Part shown: positions 16,437 to 23,775 of the stretch, one piece after another | Position numbering within the stretch: position 1 is the stretch's first letter | How the letters are laid out: the number at the start of each line of letters is the position of its first letter | Virus record (IMG/VR): IMGVR_UViG_3300007276_000251 | Coordinates: 1-26,414 of that record | Length of the DNA stretch: 26,414 nt | From: a virus | Reading direction: 5' to 3' (one strand) | The notes under the pieces: generated by a model | Told to the model about the DNA's origin: nothing | Seen by the model: only the letters and a program-made list of their open reading frames with translations | Database searches by the model: none | Program-made: the position numbers and the translations under genes

Positions 16437-18382
16437 TGGCTATGACCGCAGAGCAACTTGCCATTATGAATGCGGCTAGAGAGAGGGCGGGGAAACCTCC
16501 AATGCCTTCGCAGGGTCAAAGTGTTGAGGCATCTCAAGGGTCTCTGTACACGCCAACGACGGTAGCGCGGCAAACAGTTGGTCAGGGCCTTGCTCTAGGC
16601 TTTGGCGACGAGATAGAAGGCTTTGCTCGCGGCATTTATAAAGCTGCGACTGAAGGCAAGCCTTATCGTGCGGCTGTCGATGAAGAAATATTGAAAATTC
16701 GCGAATCAAACAAACAATTTGAAACCGAAAACCCTTTAGGCTCCACAGCACTTCAGCTTGGCGGCGGTCTTCTTACAGGCGGCGCGGGGGTTCTCAGGGC
16801 GGGCGCTATGAAAGCGCCTACTTTACTGGGACGGATGGGCCGTTCAGTTTTTCCGTCTGCGACTACGGGCGGCGTTGCTGGCGCAGGGATGTCTGAGGGT
16901 GGCCTTGCTGACAGAGCCGTTGGTGCTGCCGGTGGCGCGGCTCTTGGCGCAGGGTTAGGCGCCCTTACCCCCGTTGCGACAAAAGTTGTAGGAAGCGGAG
17001 CGAGAGCCGTTGGAAGAATGATGCCTGGGCGCATGGGTGGGGCCGAGCGGCAAACCGAGCGACTGATTAGAAATGTTGGTGCTGAAGACGAATTGCAGGG
17101 GGCTAATCTAGAGCAACGATTAGACGACTTTGGCGATGAGGCAATGGCTGCTGACGTTGGCGGCCCCGCAACAAGAGATTTAGCTAGATACGCAGGCAAT
17201 AAGTTTGGCGGACGTAGAGTTGAAACGGCCTTAGAGCAAAGACACCTTGGGCAAGCTCCTAGAATTGGTCAATCTATTGATGAAAACATTGCTGGCGACA
17301 CCTTAGAAGACTTTATTGACACGACTTCAAGGGCAAGAAGAGAAACCGCAGACATTAATTACAAACAACTGTACGAAAAAGAAATTTTGATGTCTTCAAA
17401 ATTGGCAAAATTCTTTCGAAACAACAAAATCAAGCAGGCATACGAGACTGCAAAGGAAATTGCAGAGGCAGAGGGGCGCACCTTGCCGCCCTTGTTTAAG
17501 GTAGGCCAAGGCGGTGAGACGTACTTGCCGCCAACTATGAGAACTCTTGACTATATTAAAAGAGGGCTAGACGACGACGTTAATGTTGCATTCAACGCGG
17601 GAAAAACTGGCCTTGGCACATCTCTAAAAACTTTGCGTGATGACTTTAGAGATGTAATAGACGAAGTCGTGCCTGAGTATAAAGCGGTTAGGTCTCAGTA
17701 TGCAGGGCAATCAGCGGCAATGGACGCCGCAAATTTAGGCAAAGATTTTATTCTTAACAGGAAGGGCGTTAGCAAAATTGCCGTAAGCAGGCTTGGCGAA
17801 CATGAGAAAAAGTCTTTTCTTGTAGGTGTCGCAGACGGTCTCAGATTAAAAGTTATGAGCGCCCCTGATGAGGCTGACGTTGTTAAAAGAATTTTTGGCA
17901 ACCCTAACTCTCGCGACAGAATTAGTCAGGCGCTAGGCGGAGATAAGGATGCACTTGCCGCATTTCAAAGGACAATGGAGCGCGAAGCGGCTTTTGCCAA
18001 AACTAACGCATCAGTTCGATTTGGCTCAAGAACTAATCCTATGGCAGAACAAGGCAAAGCATTTGAAGATGTTGGCGGGTTTCTTGGAGACGCCGCTGTG
18101 CTGGGGTCCGGCGTCCCGTCGCCCGCGTCTGCTGGTCGTATGGGAACAAGAATTGCCGATTTTTTAAAAACGCCGCCAGAGTCGGTAGCTAGAAGAGTTT
18201 CAGAGTTAATGTTGTCAAACGATCCGACGCAAAGACAAATTGCCGCAAGGCTAATGTCTGGCGGACGCGCTCTTACGACAAGAGCGGCTAACCCGTCTTC
18301 TAGTGCTGCTAGCGGCGCGGCAGCGTTTCAAGGTGGCGCCAGCGGCGGCGATATGATTAACGCCTTAATGGGCAGACGCTAA
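16436..18382 (+). CDS. Internal virion / DNA ejection-type protein with hydrophobic segments
   Basis: A 648-residue protein. The N-terminal motif GLALGFGDEIEGF (51-63) is common in internal proteins of short-tailed phages. Two Gly/Ala-rich hydrophobic stretches follow (about 100-123 and 145-186, for example AVGAAGGAALGAGLGAL), which could insert in the host inner membrane. The rest is charged and helical, ending with a Ser/Ala/Gly-rich tail and MINALMGRR. It is the third of three consecutive internal-type proteins, which matches the usual count of ejection proteins in P22- and T7-like viruses. No lytic transglycosylase motif was found. Confidence 0.72.
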   Translation: MAMTAEQLAIMNAARERAGKPPMPSQGQSVEASQGSLYTPTTVARQTVGQGLALGFGDEIEGFARGIYKAATEGKPYRAAVDEEILKIRESNKQFETENPLGSTALQLGGGLLTGGAGVLRAGAMKAPTLLGRMGRSVFPSATTGGVAGAGMSEGGLADRAVGAAGGAALGAGLGALTPVATKVVGSGARAVGRMMPGRMGGAERQTERLIRNVGAEDELQGANLEQRLDDFGDEAMAADVGGPATRDLARYAGNKFGGRRVETALEQRHLGQAPRIGQSIDENIAGDTLEDFIDTTSRARRETADINYKQLYEKEILMSSKLAKFFRNNKIKQAYETAKEIAEAEGRTLPPLFKVGQGGETYLPPTMRTLDYIKRGLDDDVNVAFNAGKTGLGTSLKTLRDDFRDVIDEVVPEYKAVRSQYAGQSAAMDAANLGKDFILNRKGVSKIAVSRLGEHEKKSFLVGVADGLRLKVMSAPDEADVVKRIFGNPNSRDRISQALGGDKDALAAFQRTMEREAAFAKTNASVRFGSRTNPMAEQGKAFEDVGGFLGDAAVLGSGVPSPASAGRMGTRIADFLKTPPESVARRVSELMLSNDPTQRQIAARLMSGGRALTTRAANPSSSAASGAAAFQGGASGGDMINALMGRR

Positions 18383-18396
18383 AAAAAGGACACGCT

Positions 18397-20907
18397 ATGG
18401 CCCGCGACGGCTCAGGTACTTACACAAACCCATACCCCAATTTTATTGCGGGCACGGTTATCAGTTCAGATCAAACTGACGCCAACAACTCTGACATTGC
18501 GGCGGCGTTGACGCAGTCAATAGCGGTTGACGGGCAAAGCACCGTCACAGCTAACCTTCCGATGAACAGCAAGAAGCTGACTGGCATGGCGGTAGGCACC
18601 GCCGCAACAGACAGCCTGACGCTTGGGCAAGCCCAGGCTCAAGCCTTTGCGTGGGGCGGCACTGCTGGCGGTGGCGCAGACGCGATTACTATCTCCCCGA
18701 CGCCCGCGATTACCGCCTACGCGGCTGGTCAAAAGTTCTTCTGGATTGCGTCTGGTAGCGCAAACACGGGCGCAGCCACAATTGCAATCTCTGGCCTGTC
18801 TGCCATTGCTATGCAGGACGGCGGCGCGGCTCTCGCTGCCGGTGTCCATGCGGCGGGTAAAGTCTTTATGGGCGTGCTGAACACCACGTCAACCATGCAG
18901 ATTATGCAAGTGCAATCTAGCGGAGATCCGCTAACGATTTCCGCCTTGACGGTCAACGGCGCCTCGCAATTTAACGGGACAATCATTCAAGGCGTTGACG
19001 GCACGGGCTACGATCTCAAGCTCTTTGGCGACACCTCTGGCGCCTACATCATGTGGGACCAGTCAGCCGACAAGTTGCTGACGGCAGGCGGCGCCCTAGT
19101 CGATATTGTCAAAGACAAGCTAATGATTGGCGGCACGGCGGTAACGACTACCGCTGCGGAGTTAAACTTTAACGACACAGCAACCGCAGGCACTGTCGTC
19201 GCCAGTAAGACTGTTGTCGCATCGGCTGACAAGGACATTGCATCGTTTCGCAACATTACCTTGACAGGCGAACTTGACGCCGGATCGCTTGACGTTTCTG
19301 GCGCGGTAGACATCGCCGGTACAACAAATCTTGACGCTGTAGACATTGACGGCAACGTGCAAGTTGATGGAACGCTAACTGTTGGCGTTGACGGCACCGG
19401 CTACGACGTAAAGCTCTTTGGAGACACCTCTGGGGCACATGTCTTATGGGATCAATCTGAAGACAAGTTGCTGACGGCGGGCGGTGCGCTTGTTGACGTT
19501 GTCAAAGACAAGTTGATGATCGGAGGAACGGCGGTCACAACCACAGCAGCAGAGCTAAACTTCAACGACACGGCGACAGCCGGAACGGTTGTGGCAAGCA
19601 AAACTGTCGTGGCGTCAGCAGACAAAGACATTGCATCGTTCCGCAACATTACGCTGACGGGTGAGTTGGACGCGGGCAGCCTCGACGTTAGCGGTGGCGC
19701 AGACATTGCCGGACAGACAACAATTCAAAACGGAAGCGCGGGTGCGCCATCACTGGCCGCGTCAGCCGATACCAATACGGGCCTGTATTACCCAGCCGCC
19801 GATACGGTAGGCATCACCGCAGGAGGCGTTGAGCAGTTCCGCTTCGGCAGCAACCCCATCCCAGGCGGGGGAAAGAACCTAATCGATAACGGGTCTTTTC
19901 TCGTAACCCAACGAGGTACGAGCTTTACCGGCGTTGCTCCCGCTGACGCCGATTACAGTCTTGATAGATGGTTTTGCGTCGGCGGCTACGGCACGCCAGC
20001 GGATCGCTACACTATTTCACAGGTCGCGACGGCGGCTGGCGCTCTGCTAGATGGGTTCCCCGTGGCAATCCGAGCAGAGACAACGACTGCTGAAACCAGT
20101 CCAGACGTGAACCGGTATAGCTCACCGATCACCCAAAAGGTCGAGCTATCCACTGCTCGGCAACTTGGGTACGGGGCAGCGGGAGCAAAATACCTCACCG
20201 TGTCGTTTTGGGCGCGGAGTTCTCAGACCGGGTTGCACGGCATCGCGCTGGGCATGAACAACGGAGGAGCTGTCAATCCGCAGACTTATTCGGTTAGCTC
20301 CGCCAATACTTGGGAAAAAATGAGTGTGACGTTTTCGCCCAACACGAGCACCGCAATTGGAGCCACTGAATATGGTCTCCAACTTGCTTTTGCTTCTCAG
20401 ATTGGCACGGCACAAGACGACGGCACGCAAGATACGTGGGGCAGCAAATTCGGCTACACCCCCGTGGCGGATATCGCCGGGGCTACCAGCCGTTACATCG
20501 AGATAACTGGCGTTCAGGCAGAAGTCGGAAAAGTAGCCACGTCGTATTCGCATGAACCAATTAGTGTGACGTTCGCAAAGTGTCTTAGGTATTACTTTGA
20601 ACTTGCGGGAGCGAACCAAATTGCGCTTCCAACTGGTTCGCAAACAACAACCACTGGGGGAAGCGCGTATTACCAATACCCAGTTGAAATGAGAACTACT
20701 CCAACCCTCGCGTATAGCGATTTATCTCATTTTGGCGTTCAGCCCGACATGGCTCAACAAAACCCGGACGCAATCACTCTAAGTTACGGCACAGCCAGTT
20801 CTGCTTGGATAGCTCACACATTTAGCGCGGACGCTGCAAAAAATCTGACCTATCGTTTTTACACTCTTAGCGCAGATGCTCGCCTTAACTTTAGTGCTGA
20901 CCTTTAA
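18397..20907 (+). CDS. Tail fibre/spike with internal duplication
   Basis: Receptor-binding appendage of 836 residues. The N-terminal part (MARDGSGTYTNPYPNF, then AVGTAATDSLTLGQAQ) is the attachment and shaft style of many podovirus fibres. Two 110-residue repeats (199-308 and 330-439) are 102/110 identical and contain TAAELNFND-type fibre elements. Residues about 440-485 (GAPSLAASADTNTGLYYP) are another typical shaft unit. From about 488 (NLIDNGSFLVTQRG) to the end is a jelly-roll, carbohydrate-binding-like domain (YLTVSFWARSS, ITGVQAEVGKVATSY) and a terminal domain beginning FAKCLRYYFEL. No intramolecular chaperone or lyase motif was recognised. The C-terminal half probably sets host range. 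Confidence 0.9.
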   Translation: MARDGSGTYTNPYPNFIAGTVISSDQTDANNSDIAAALTQSIAVDGQSTVTANLPMNSKKLTGMAVGTAATDSLTLGQAQAQAFAWGGTAGGGADAITISPTPAITAYAAGQKFFWIASGSANTGAATIAISGLSAIAMQDGGAALAAGVHAAGKVFMGVLNTTSTMQIMQVQSSGDPLTISALTVNGASQFNGTIIQGVDGTGYDLKLFGDTSGAYIMWDQSADKLLTAGGALVDIVKDKLMIGGTAVTTTAAELNFNDTATAGTVVASKTVVASADKDIASFRNITLTGELDAGSLDVSGAVDIAGTTNLDAVDIDGNVQVDGTLTVGVDGTGYDVKLFGDTSGAHVLWDQSEDKLLTAGGALVDVVKDKLMIGGTAVTTTAAELNFNDTATAGTVVASKTVVASADKDIASFRNITLTGELDAGSLDVSGGADIAGQTTIQNGSAGAPSLAASADTNTGLYYPAADTVGITAGGVEQFRFGSNPIPGGGKNLIDNGSFLVTQRGTSFTGVAPADADYSLDRWFCVGGYGTPADRYTISQVATAAGALLDGFPVAIRAETTTAETSPDVNRYSSPITQKVELSTARQLGYGAAGAKYLTVSFWARSSQTGLHGIALGMNNGGAVNPQTYSVSSANTWEKMSVTFSPNTSTAIGATEYGLQLAFASQIGTAQDDGTQDTWGSKFGYTPVADIAGATSRYIEITGVQAEVGKVATSYSHEPISVTFAKCLRYYFELAGANQIALPTGSQTTTTGGSAYYQYPVEMRTTPTLAYSDLSHFGVQPDMAQQNPDAITLSYGTASSAWIAHTFSADAAKNLTYRFYTLSADARLNFSADL
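18991..19713 (+). repeat. Two 330-bp direct repeats in the tail fibre, protein-identical core with recoded DNA
   Basis: Copies lie at 18991-19320 and 19384-19713, offset 393 bases. They encode 110 residues each with 8 differences. Residues 40-104 of the unit are identical in both copies, yet 42 of those 65 codons differ, all synonymously (for example GTA/GTC, TCG/AGC, CTT/TTG). Confidence 0.95.
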
Positions 20908-20917
20908 GGAGATAATC

Positions 20918-21235
20918 ATGGTCTTGAAATACGCAAATGCAGGTCACACTACGATCTTTGACGACAGCCGCAACATGAGCATCCCTTGCGTCACGGGAAA
21001 CAGTCAGTTTGACGAAATCGAAGCTGCTGGCACGGCTATCGCGGACTACGTTGCTCCAGCAGCAACTTGGGACAGTGTTCGAGCAGAACGCAACCAGCTT
21101 CTAAAAGACACTGACTGGCAAGCAAGCAGCGACCGCACGATGTCTGACGCCGAGACAACCTACCGGCAAGCTCTCAGAGATTTGCCAGCGACGAACGCTG
21201 ACCCAACAAAGATCGTCTTTCCTGACGTTCCGTAA
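20918..21235 (+). CDS. Tail assembly chaperone-like protein
   Basis: A 105-residue protein from the ATG at 20918, chosen because AAGGAG overlapping the fibre stop lies at the right distance; an upstream in-frame ATG at 20876 would lie inside the fibre gene. The C-terminal part (RAERNQLLKDTDW, TYRQALRDLPA, then DPTKIVFPDVP) matches the pattern of the phage tail assembly chaperone family (Phage_tail_APC). Members often follow fibre genes and assist fibre folding or attachment. The N-terminal 40 residues look like a small beta domain. It is translated directly after the fibre. Confidence 0.8.
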   Translation: MVLKYANAGHTTIFDDSRNMSIPCVTGNSQFDEIEAAGTAIADYVAPAATWDSVRAERNQLLKDTDWQASSDRTMSDAETTYRQALRDLPATNADPTKIVFPDVP

Positions 21236-21237
21236 CT

Positions 21238-21594
21238 ATGGATGAGTCGTCTCTCAGAATCCTGCTGACGCTAGGTGGAATGATTGCGTCAGTGGCTGCG
21301 GCCTTCGCAGTCGTGCGCCAGTCCGTCAAAACATTAACAGAAACCTTGGCTGACGTTGAGGTGCGCTTGAGAAGGCTTGATTCTAAGATCGACCGTTTAG
21401 AGACAAAGTCAGGAACAGTGGAACAGAGGCTAAATATACTGGCTACCATGTCTAGCCCTGACGCTCTCGAGAGACGGAACAGGGAGCTAGGTAGTGTGCT
21501 GGCGAGGTTATCGCACGTTGAGCGTTCTGTAGAAAAACTTGCCGGTCTTCATAACGGGTCACATCCAGACACGTCAAAGGGTGCATCAAAATGA
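21238..21594 (+). CDS. Membrane-anchored coiled-coil protein (lysis cassette)
   Basis: A 118-residue protein with one N-terminal transmembrane helix (about 6-26, LRILLTLGGMIASVAAAFAVV) followed by two coiled-coil stretches (about 28-66 and 84-103) and a polar tail. It starts two bases after the chaperone stop and overlaps the holin start by four bases (ATGA). This shape fits an inner-membrane spanin-like or holin-accessory protein, but no outer-membrane spanin partner is seen next to it, so the role stays open. No enzyme motif is present. Confidence 0.78.
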   Translation: MDESSLRILLTLGGMIASVAAAFAVVRQSVKTLTETLADVEVRLRRLDSKIDRLETKSGTVEQRLNILATMSSPDALERRNRELGSVLARLSHVERSVEKLAGLHNGSHPDTSKGASK

Positions 21595-21995
21595 TTCCTC
21601 TTATCACTCAGCTTTTGCCATCGGTAATGGATGTCGCGGGGCGGTTTCTTCCTGAAGACAAGCAAAAGCGAGCAGAAGCAGAGCGAGAGATTGAAGCGAA
21701 GCTGACGGAAAGCCTCGCCAACATTGACCTTGCTAACCTTAAAATTAATGAAGCAGATGCCAAGAGCGGTAACTGGTTTCAATCTGGGTGGCGGCCATTT
21801 ATCGGGTGGTCATGCGGGTTCGCACTGGCCTACACTTACGTCATGCAGCCAATCCTTACTTTTGGATTAGCCCAAGCTGGATATTTGATTGATCTTCCTG
21901 CTGTGAACTTGGGGGAGATGATGCCGGTCTTGATGGGAATGCTCGGACTAGGCGGACTTAGAACTTTTGAAAAAGTAAAAGGAATAAACAAATGA
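21591..21995 (+). CDS. Holin, GTA_holin_3TM-like
   Basis: A 134-residue protein with an N-terminal amphipathic/hydrophobic segment, a charged helix (RAEAEREIEAKL), and the block SGWRPFIGWSCGFALAY followed by hydrophobic helices and GMLGLGGLRTFEKVKG. This is the characteristic pattern of the three-helix holin of gene transfer agents. It should form lesions in the inner membrane so that lysozyme reaches the peptidoglycan. It is flanked by small membrane proteins and lysozyme, with four-base overlaps on both sides. Confidence 0.88.
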   Translation: MIPLITQLLPSVMDVAGRFLPEDKQKRAEAEREIEAKLTESLANIDLANLKINEADAKSGNWFQSGWRPFIGWSCGFALAYTYVMQPILTFGLAQAGYLIDLPAVNLGEMMPVLMGMLGLGGLRTFEKVKGINK

Positions 21996-22159
21996 AGATT
22001 GTGCAATATGTGTTGTCTCGCGTTGGCGAGCCGTCCAGCTACGCGGCGATTGGCGTGGCGGCAATTGGCGTCGGCATTCTCACTGACTTCGAGTGGCTTG
22101 CGGTCATCGGCGTTGTCGGTGGTGTCCTTGGTGTAATTCTTGGCGAAGGCAAAGAGTAG
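21992..22159 (+). CDS. Small two-helix membrane protein (second holin candidate)
   Basis: A 55-residue hydrophobic protein with two predicted membrane helices (YAAIGVAAIGVGIL and WLAVIGVVGGVLGVIL) joined by a short acidic turn (TDFE). It overlaps the holin stop (ATGA) and the next start (TAGTG). Size and topology suit a small holin, antiholin or pinholin-type partner of the upstream GTA-type holin. The gene order supports a lysis role. The exact family was not identified. Confidence 0.78.
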   Translation: MKIVQYVLSRVGEPSSYAAIGVAAIGVGILTDFEWLAVIGVVGGVLGVILGEGKE

Positions 22160-22299
22160 TGGCAACGAAAGCTACCGGGGCTGGAGCCAAGACGGCTGCC
22201 GTAAAAAAGCGGACCAGCATTGGCTCCAGTCCTCTTACTCGCGTCAAAAATAAAAGTAAGCGGCTGTCTCACAAGAAGTACAACGGGCAAGGCAGATGA
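22159..22299 (+). CDS. Very small basic protein in lysis cassette
   Basis: A 46-residue protein from a GTG start that overlaps the preceding stop (TAGTG); the stop overlaps the lysozyme start (ATGA). It is rich in Lys and Arg, with RTSIGSSPLTRVKNK and SHKKYNGQGR, a layout recalled from other phage small proteins with the ending KKYxGQGR. Function is unknown. The double overlap and conserved-looking C terminus argue that it is translated. It could bind nucleic acid or a negatively charged envelope component; both are inference. Confidence 0.68.
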   Translation: MATKATGAGAKTAAVKKRTSIGSSPLTRVKNKSKRLSHKKYNGQGR

Positions 22300-22736
22300 A
22301 CGTCAACCAGTTGCGGGCGGATCTTGAACGGGACGAGGGATGCGTCTACGCAATCTATTTGGATCATCTAAATCTGCCAACGCTTGGCGTTGGACATTTA
22401 ATCACACAAAAAGATCCTGAACACGGCCAGCCTGTAGCGACAGAAGTCAGTGAGGCTCGTGTGATAGAGGCGTTTGACTTGGACATTCAGCACGTCTTAG
22501 ACGATTGCGACAATCTGTTTAATGATTTCAGTTCGCTTCCAGAAGCGGCGCAGCTTGTCGTTGCCAACATGATGTTTAACTTGGGGCTTCCAAGGTTCAG
22601 CAAGTTTAAGAAAATGATCCGAGCCATTGAACTTGGCGACTGGCAATCGGCAGCAGATGAGATGATTGACTCAAAATGGTATCAACAGGTGACTGCCAGA
22701 GCGCGGCGCCTTGAAGCGGTAATGAGATCAGTCTGA
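22296..22736 (+). CDS. T4-type lysozyme (GH24 endolysin)
   Basis: Muramidase that cleaves the glycan backbone of peptidoglycan at lysis. The 146-residue protein has the catalytic triad of the T4 lysozyme family: E14 (RDEG), D23 (YLDH) and T29 (LPTLGVGH), with the same spacing (9 and 6) as E11, D20 and T26 of T4. NMMFNLGLPRFSKFKKM and AIELGDWQSAADEM match the conserved C-terminal lobe. There is no signal peptide or SAR segment, so it depends on the upstream holin. It ends 9 bases into the opposite-strand hydrolase gene. Confidence 0.93.
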   Translation: MNVNQLRADLERDEGCVYAIYLDHLNLPTLGVGHLITQKDPEHGQPVATEVSEARVIEAFDLDIQHVLDDCDNLFNDFSSLPEAAQLVVANMMFNLGLPRFSKFKKMIRAIELGDWQSAADEMIDSKWYQQVTARARRLEAVMRSV

Positions 22737-23117
22737 ACTATAAAAGATGTGATTGCCGATTTTGATTGTTACAGTCAGTGACGACGCCCAGGCCGGGTTG
22801 ACACTTGTTGAGTGATAGTGCGTTGCGCCTCCGGTGATGTCATCGACGTGCAGCGACGCCTCCGCAATCACGCGAGAGGTCAGCCACGCAACGTCGTCAA
22901 GAATTGCCTCACGTTTCCCGTCACAATAAAAACTAAATTGGCAGTTGTTCAGTCCGACACGCCGCGCCTCGGTAACAACTTCGCAAAAGTTGTCGGGGAA
23001 CCGATTGTCAAGCACGCGGTTTTGCACGACGTGAGCGACCGCTAACTGCCCGGCGGCTGGCTCACCGCGAGCCTCAAAGTAGACAGCCAAGGCAAGACAA
23101 AATAGACCTTCAACCAT
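22728..23117 (-). CDS. SleB-type cell-wall hydrolase (Hydrolase_2)
   Basis: A 129-residue protein, the only minus-strand gene here. ALAVYFEARGEP carries the catalytic Glu (E15) of SleB/CwlJ lytic hydrolases. GQLAVAHVVQNRV, CQFSFYCDG, GATHYH and the final IGNHIFY complete the family pattern. It is expected to cut peptidoglycan, with no clear signal peptide (start MVEGLFCLAL). It converges on the lysozyme, overlapping it by 9 bases, and its start faces the palindrome/terminator region. No clear promoter or strong ribosome-binding site was found upstream, so its control is unclear. A second lysin in one cassette is unusual. Confidence 0.9.
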   Translation of the reverse strand: MVEGLFCLALAVYFEARGEPAAGQLAVAHVVQNRVLDNRFPDNFCEVVTEARRVGLNNCQFSFYCDGKREAILDDVAWLTSRVIAEASLHVDDITGGATHYHSTSVNPAWASSLTVTIKIGNHIFYSSD

Positions 23118-23122
23118 TTGCC

Positions 23123-23137
23123 GAGTGTATCACACTC
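23123..23137. promoter_or_regulatory. 15-bp palindrome upstream of the SleB-type gene
   Basis: GAGTGT-ATC-ACACTC is a perfect 6-bp inverted repeat five bases before the hydrolase start codon. It shares GTGTAT with the palindrome near the rightward promoter. It could be an operator for the same regulator, or an RNA hairpin blocking translation initiation of the hydrolase. Confidence 0.55.
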
Positions 23138-23165
23138 AAAAAACCGCAGAAAGCTGCGGGTTTTT
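23138..23165. terminator. Bidirectional rho-independent terminator
   Basis: A six-bp stem CCGCAG / CTGCGG with an AAAG loop (23144-23159) is flanked by six A on the left and GTTTTT on the right, so it can terminate in both directions. Rightward it would stop late transcripts before the early module. Leftward it lies upstream of the SleB-type gene and could act as an attenuator for transcripts starting further right. Confidence 0.85.
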
Positions 23166-23167
23166 AG

Positions 23168-23198
23168 GTGTATACGCTATACACTAAATGTGTATAAT
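23168..23198 (+). promoter_or_regulatory. Rightward early promoter with overlapping operator palindrome
   Basis: A consensus -10 TATAAT (23193-23198) lies 29 bases before the ATG at 23228. Upstream, GTGTATA-CGC-TATACAC (23168-23184) is a perfect 7-bp inverted repeat covering the -35 position, where no good TTGACA match is seen. A third half-site GTGTATA (23190-23196) runs into the -10. This suggests a repressed or activator-dependent promoter for the early genes. Confidence 0.68.
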
Positions 23199-23227
23199 TA
23201 CGCCATTGATAAATCGGGAGAAGACAG

Positions 23228-23548
23228 ATGAACACCGCAAAAACTTACGAACTAACAGAAAACGAACTGCGTGCAGCTTTCGTGCTGGTCGGCTGGTGCT
23301 TGAAAAACATGGGCGGCAAACGACCGGCTGATTTGGACGACGACCCCTTCACATGGACTTACCCGTTCATCCTGATCGAGGCTGGTTGGAGCAAAGAGGC
23401 TGCGGCTGGGACGTGGGGTGCATTACTCGATAAAGGTGTCGTCGATTTGCATGGTCGCAACAACGAGGGTTGGGAGGAGTTCTTTGTGTGCGACCCTTTT
23501 TGGCAGTGGCTCGATACGGTCTGGGACGAGAAGGGAGGTGCGGCATGA
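23228..23548 (+). CDS. Uncharacterised early protein
   Basis: A 106-residue acidic, Trp-rich protein (TWTYPFILIEAGW, FFVCDPFWQWLDTVW). It was not recognised and shows no known motif or membrane segment. It is the first gene of the rightward module, with a GGGAGAAG ribosome-binding-like sequence before the ATG and a candidate promoter just upstream. The stop overlaps the next start. Early position and small size fit a host-takeover or regulatory protein, but nothing in the sequence shows which. Confidence 0.78.
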   Translation: MNTAKTYELTENELRAAFVLVGWCLKNMGGKRPADLDDDPFTWTYPFILIEAGWSKEAAAGTWGALLDKGVVDLHGRNNEGWEEFFVCDPFWQWLDTVWDEKGGAA

Positions 23549-23775
23549 GCCACGCCAGCCGGGAGCAAACCGCAGCCGAGACACGGCTGTGCATCATCCG
23601 CAGCAACTTGTCGGTCATCGTTGATGACCTTGCATCAATCATTGATTCCCTGCCGGGCAACGTGTGCCCCGATGCAGAGGCGGCGCTCGCAAAAATTGAG
23701 TCCGCCTGCGGCGATAATCTTTGGACAGCCGAATGCTCAATTATTGATGAAGCCAATTACGGAGACGAGCCATGA
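23545..23775 (+). CDS. Small uncharacterised early protein
   Basis: A 76-residue protein starting MSHASREQTAAETR, from the ATG at 23545, which overlaps the previous stop and is preceded by GGGAGG. A longer in-frame extension would run inside the upstream gene and is not needed. It is acidic, mostly helical, with three Cys. No family recognised. The stop overlaps the next start (ATGA), indicating a coupled early operon. Confidence 0.7.
   Translation: MSHASREQTAAETRLCIIRSNLSVIVDDLASIIDSLPGNVCPDAEAALAKIESACGDNLWTAECSIIDEANYGDEP

Noticed and set aside
19044-19706. Pair of similar minus-strand open frames, looking like a duplicated gene
   Set aside because: They mirror the two fibre repeats on the antisense strand, so their similarity follows from the plus-strand duplication.
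20146-20676. 176-residue minus-strand open frame in the tail fibre
   Set aside because: It overlaps the fibre C-terminal domain, which has clear family features, and has no start signal or motif of its own.
20876-20917. ATG at 20876 as start of the tail chaperone-like gene
   Set aside because: It would overlap the fibre gene by 32 bases without a ribosome-binding site, whereas 20918 has AAGGAG at a good distance.
23118-23227. Leftward promoter for the SleB-type hydrolase
   Set aside because: Only weak hexamer matches were found on the minus strand, and a terminator separates the better ones from the gene, so no promoter is claimed.
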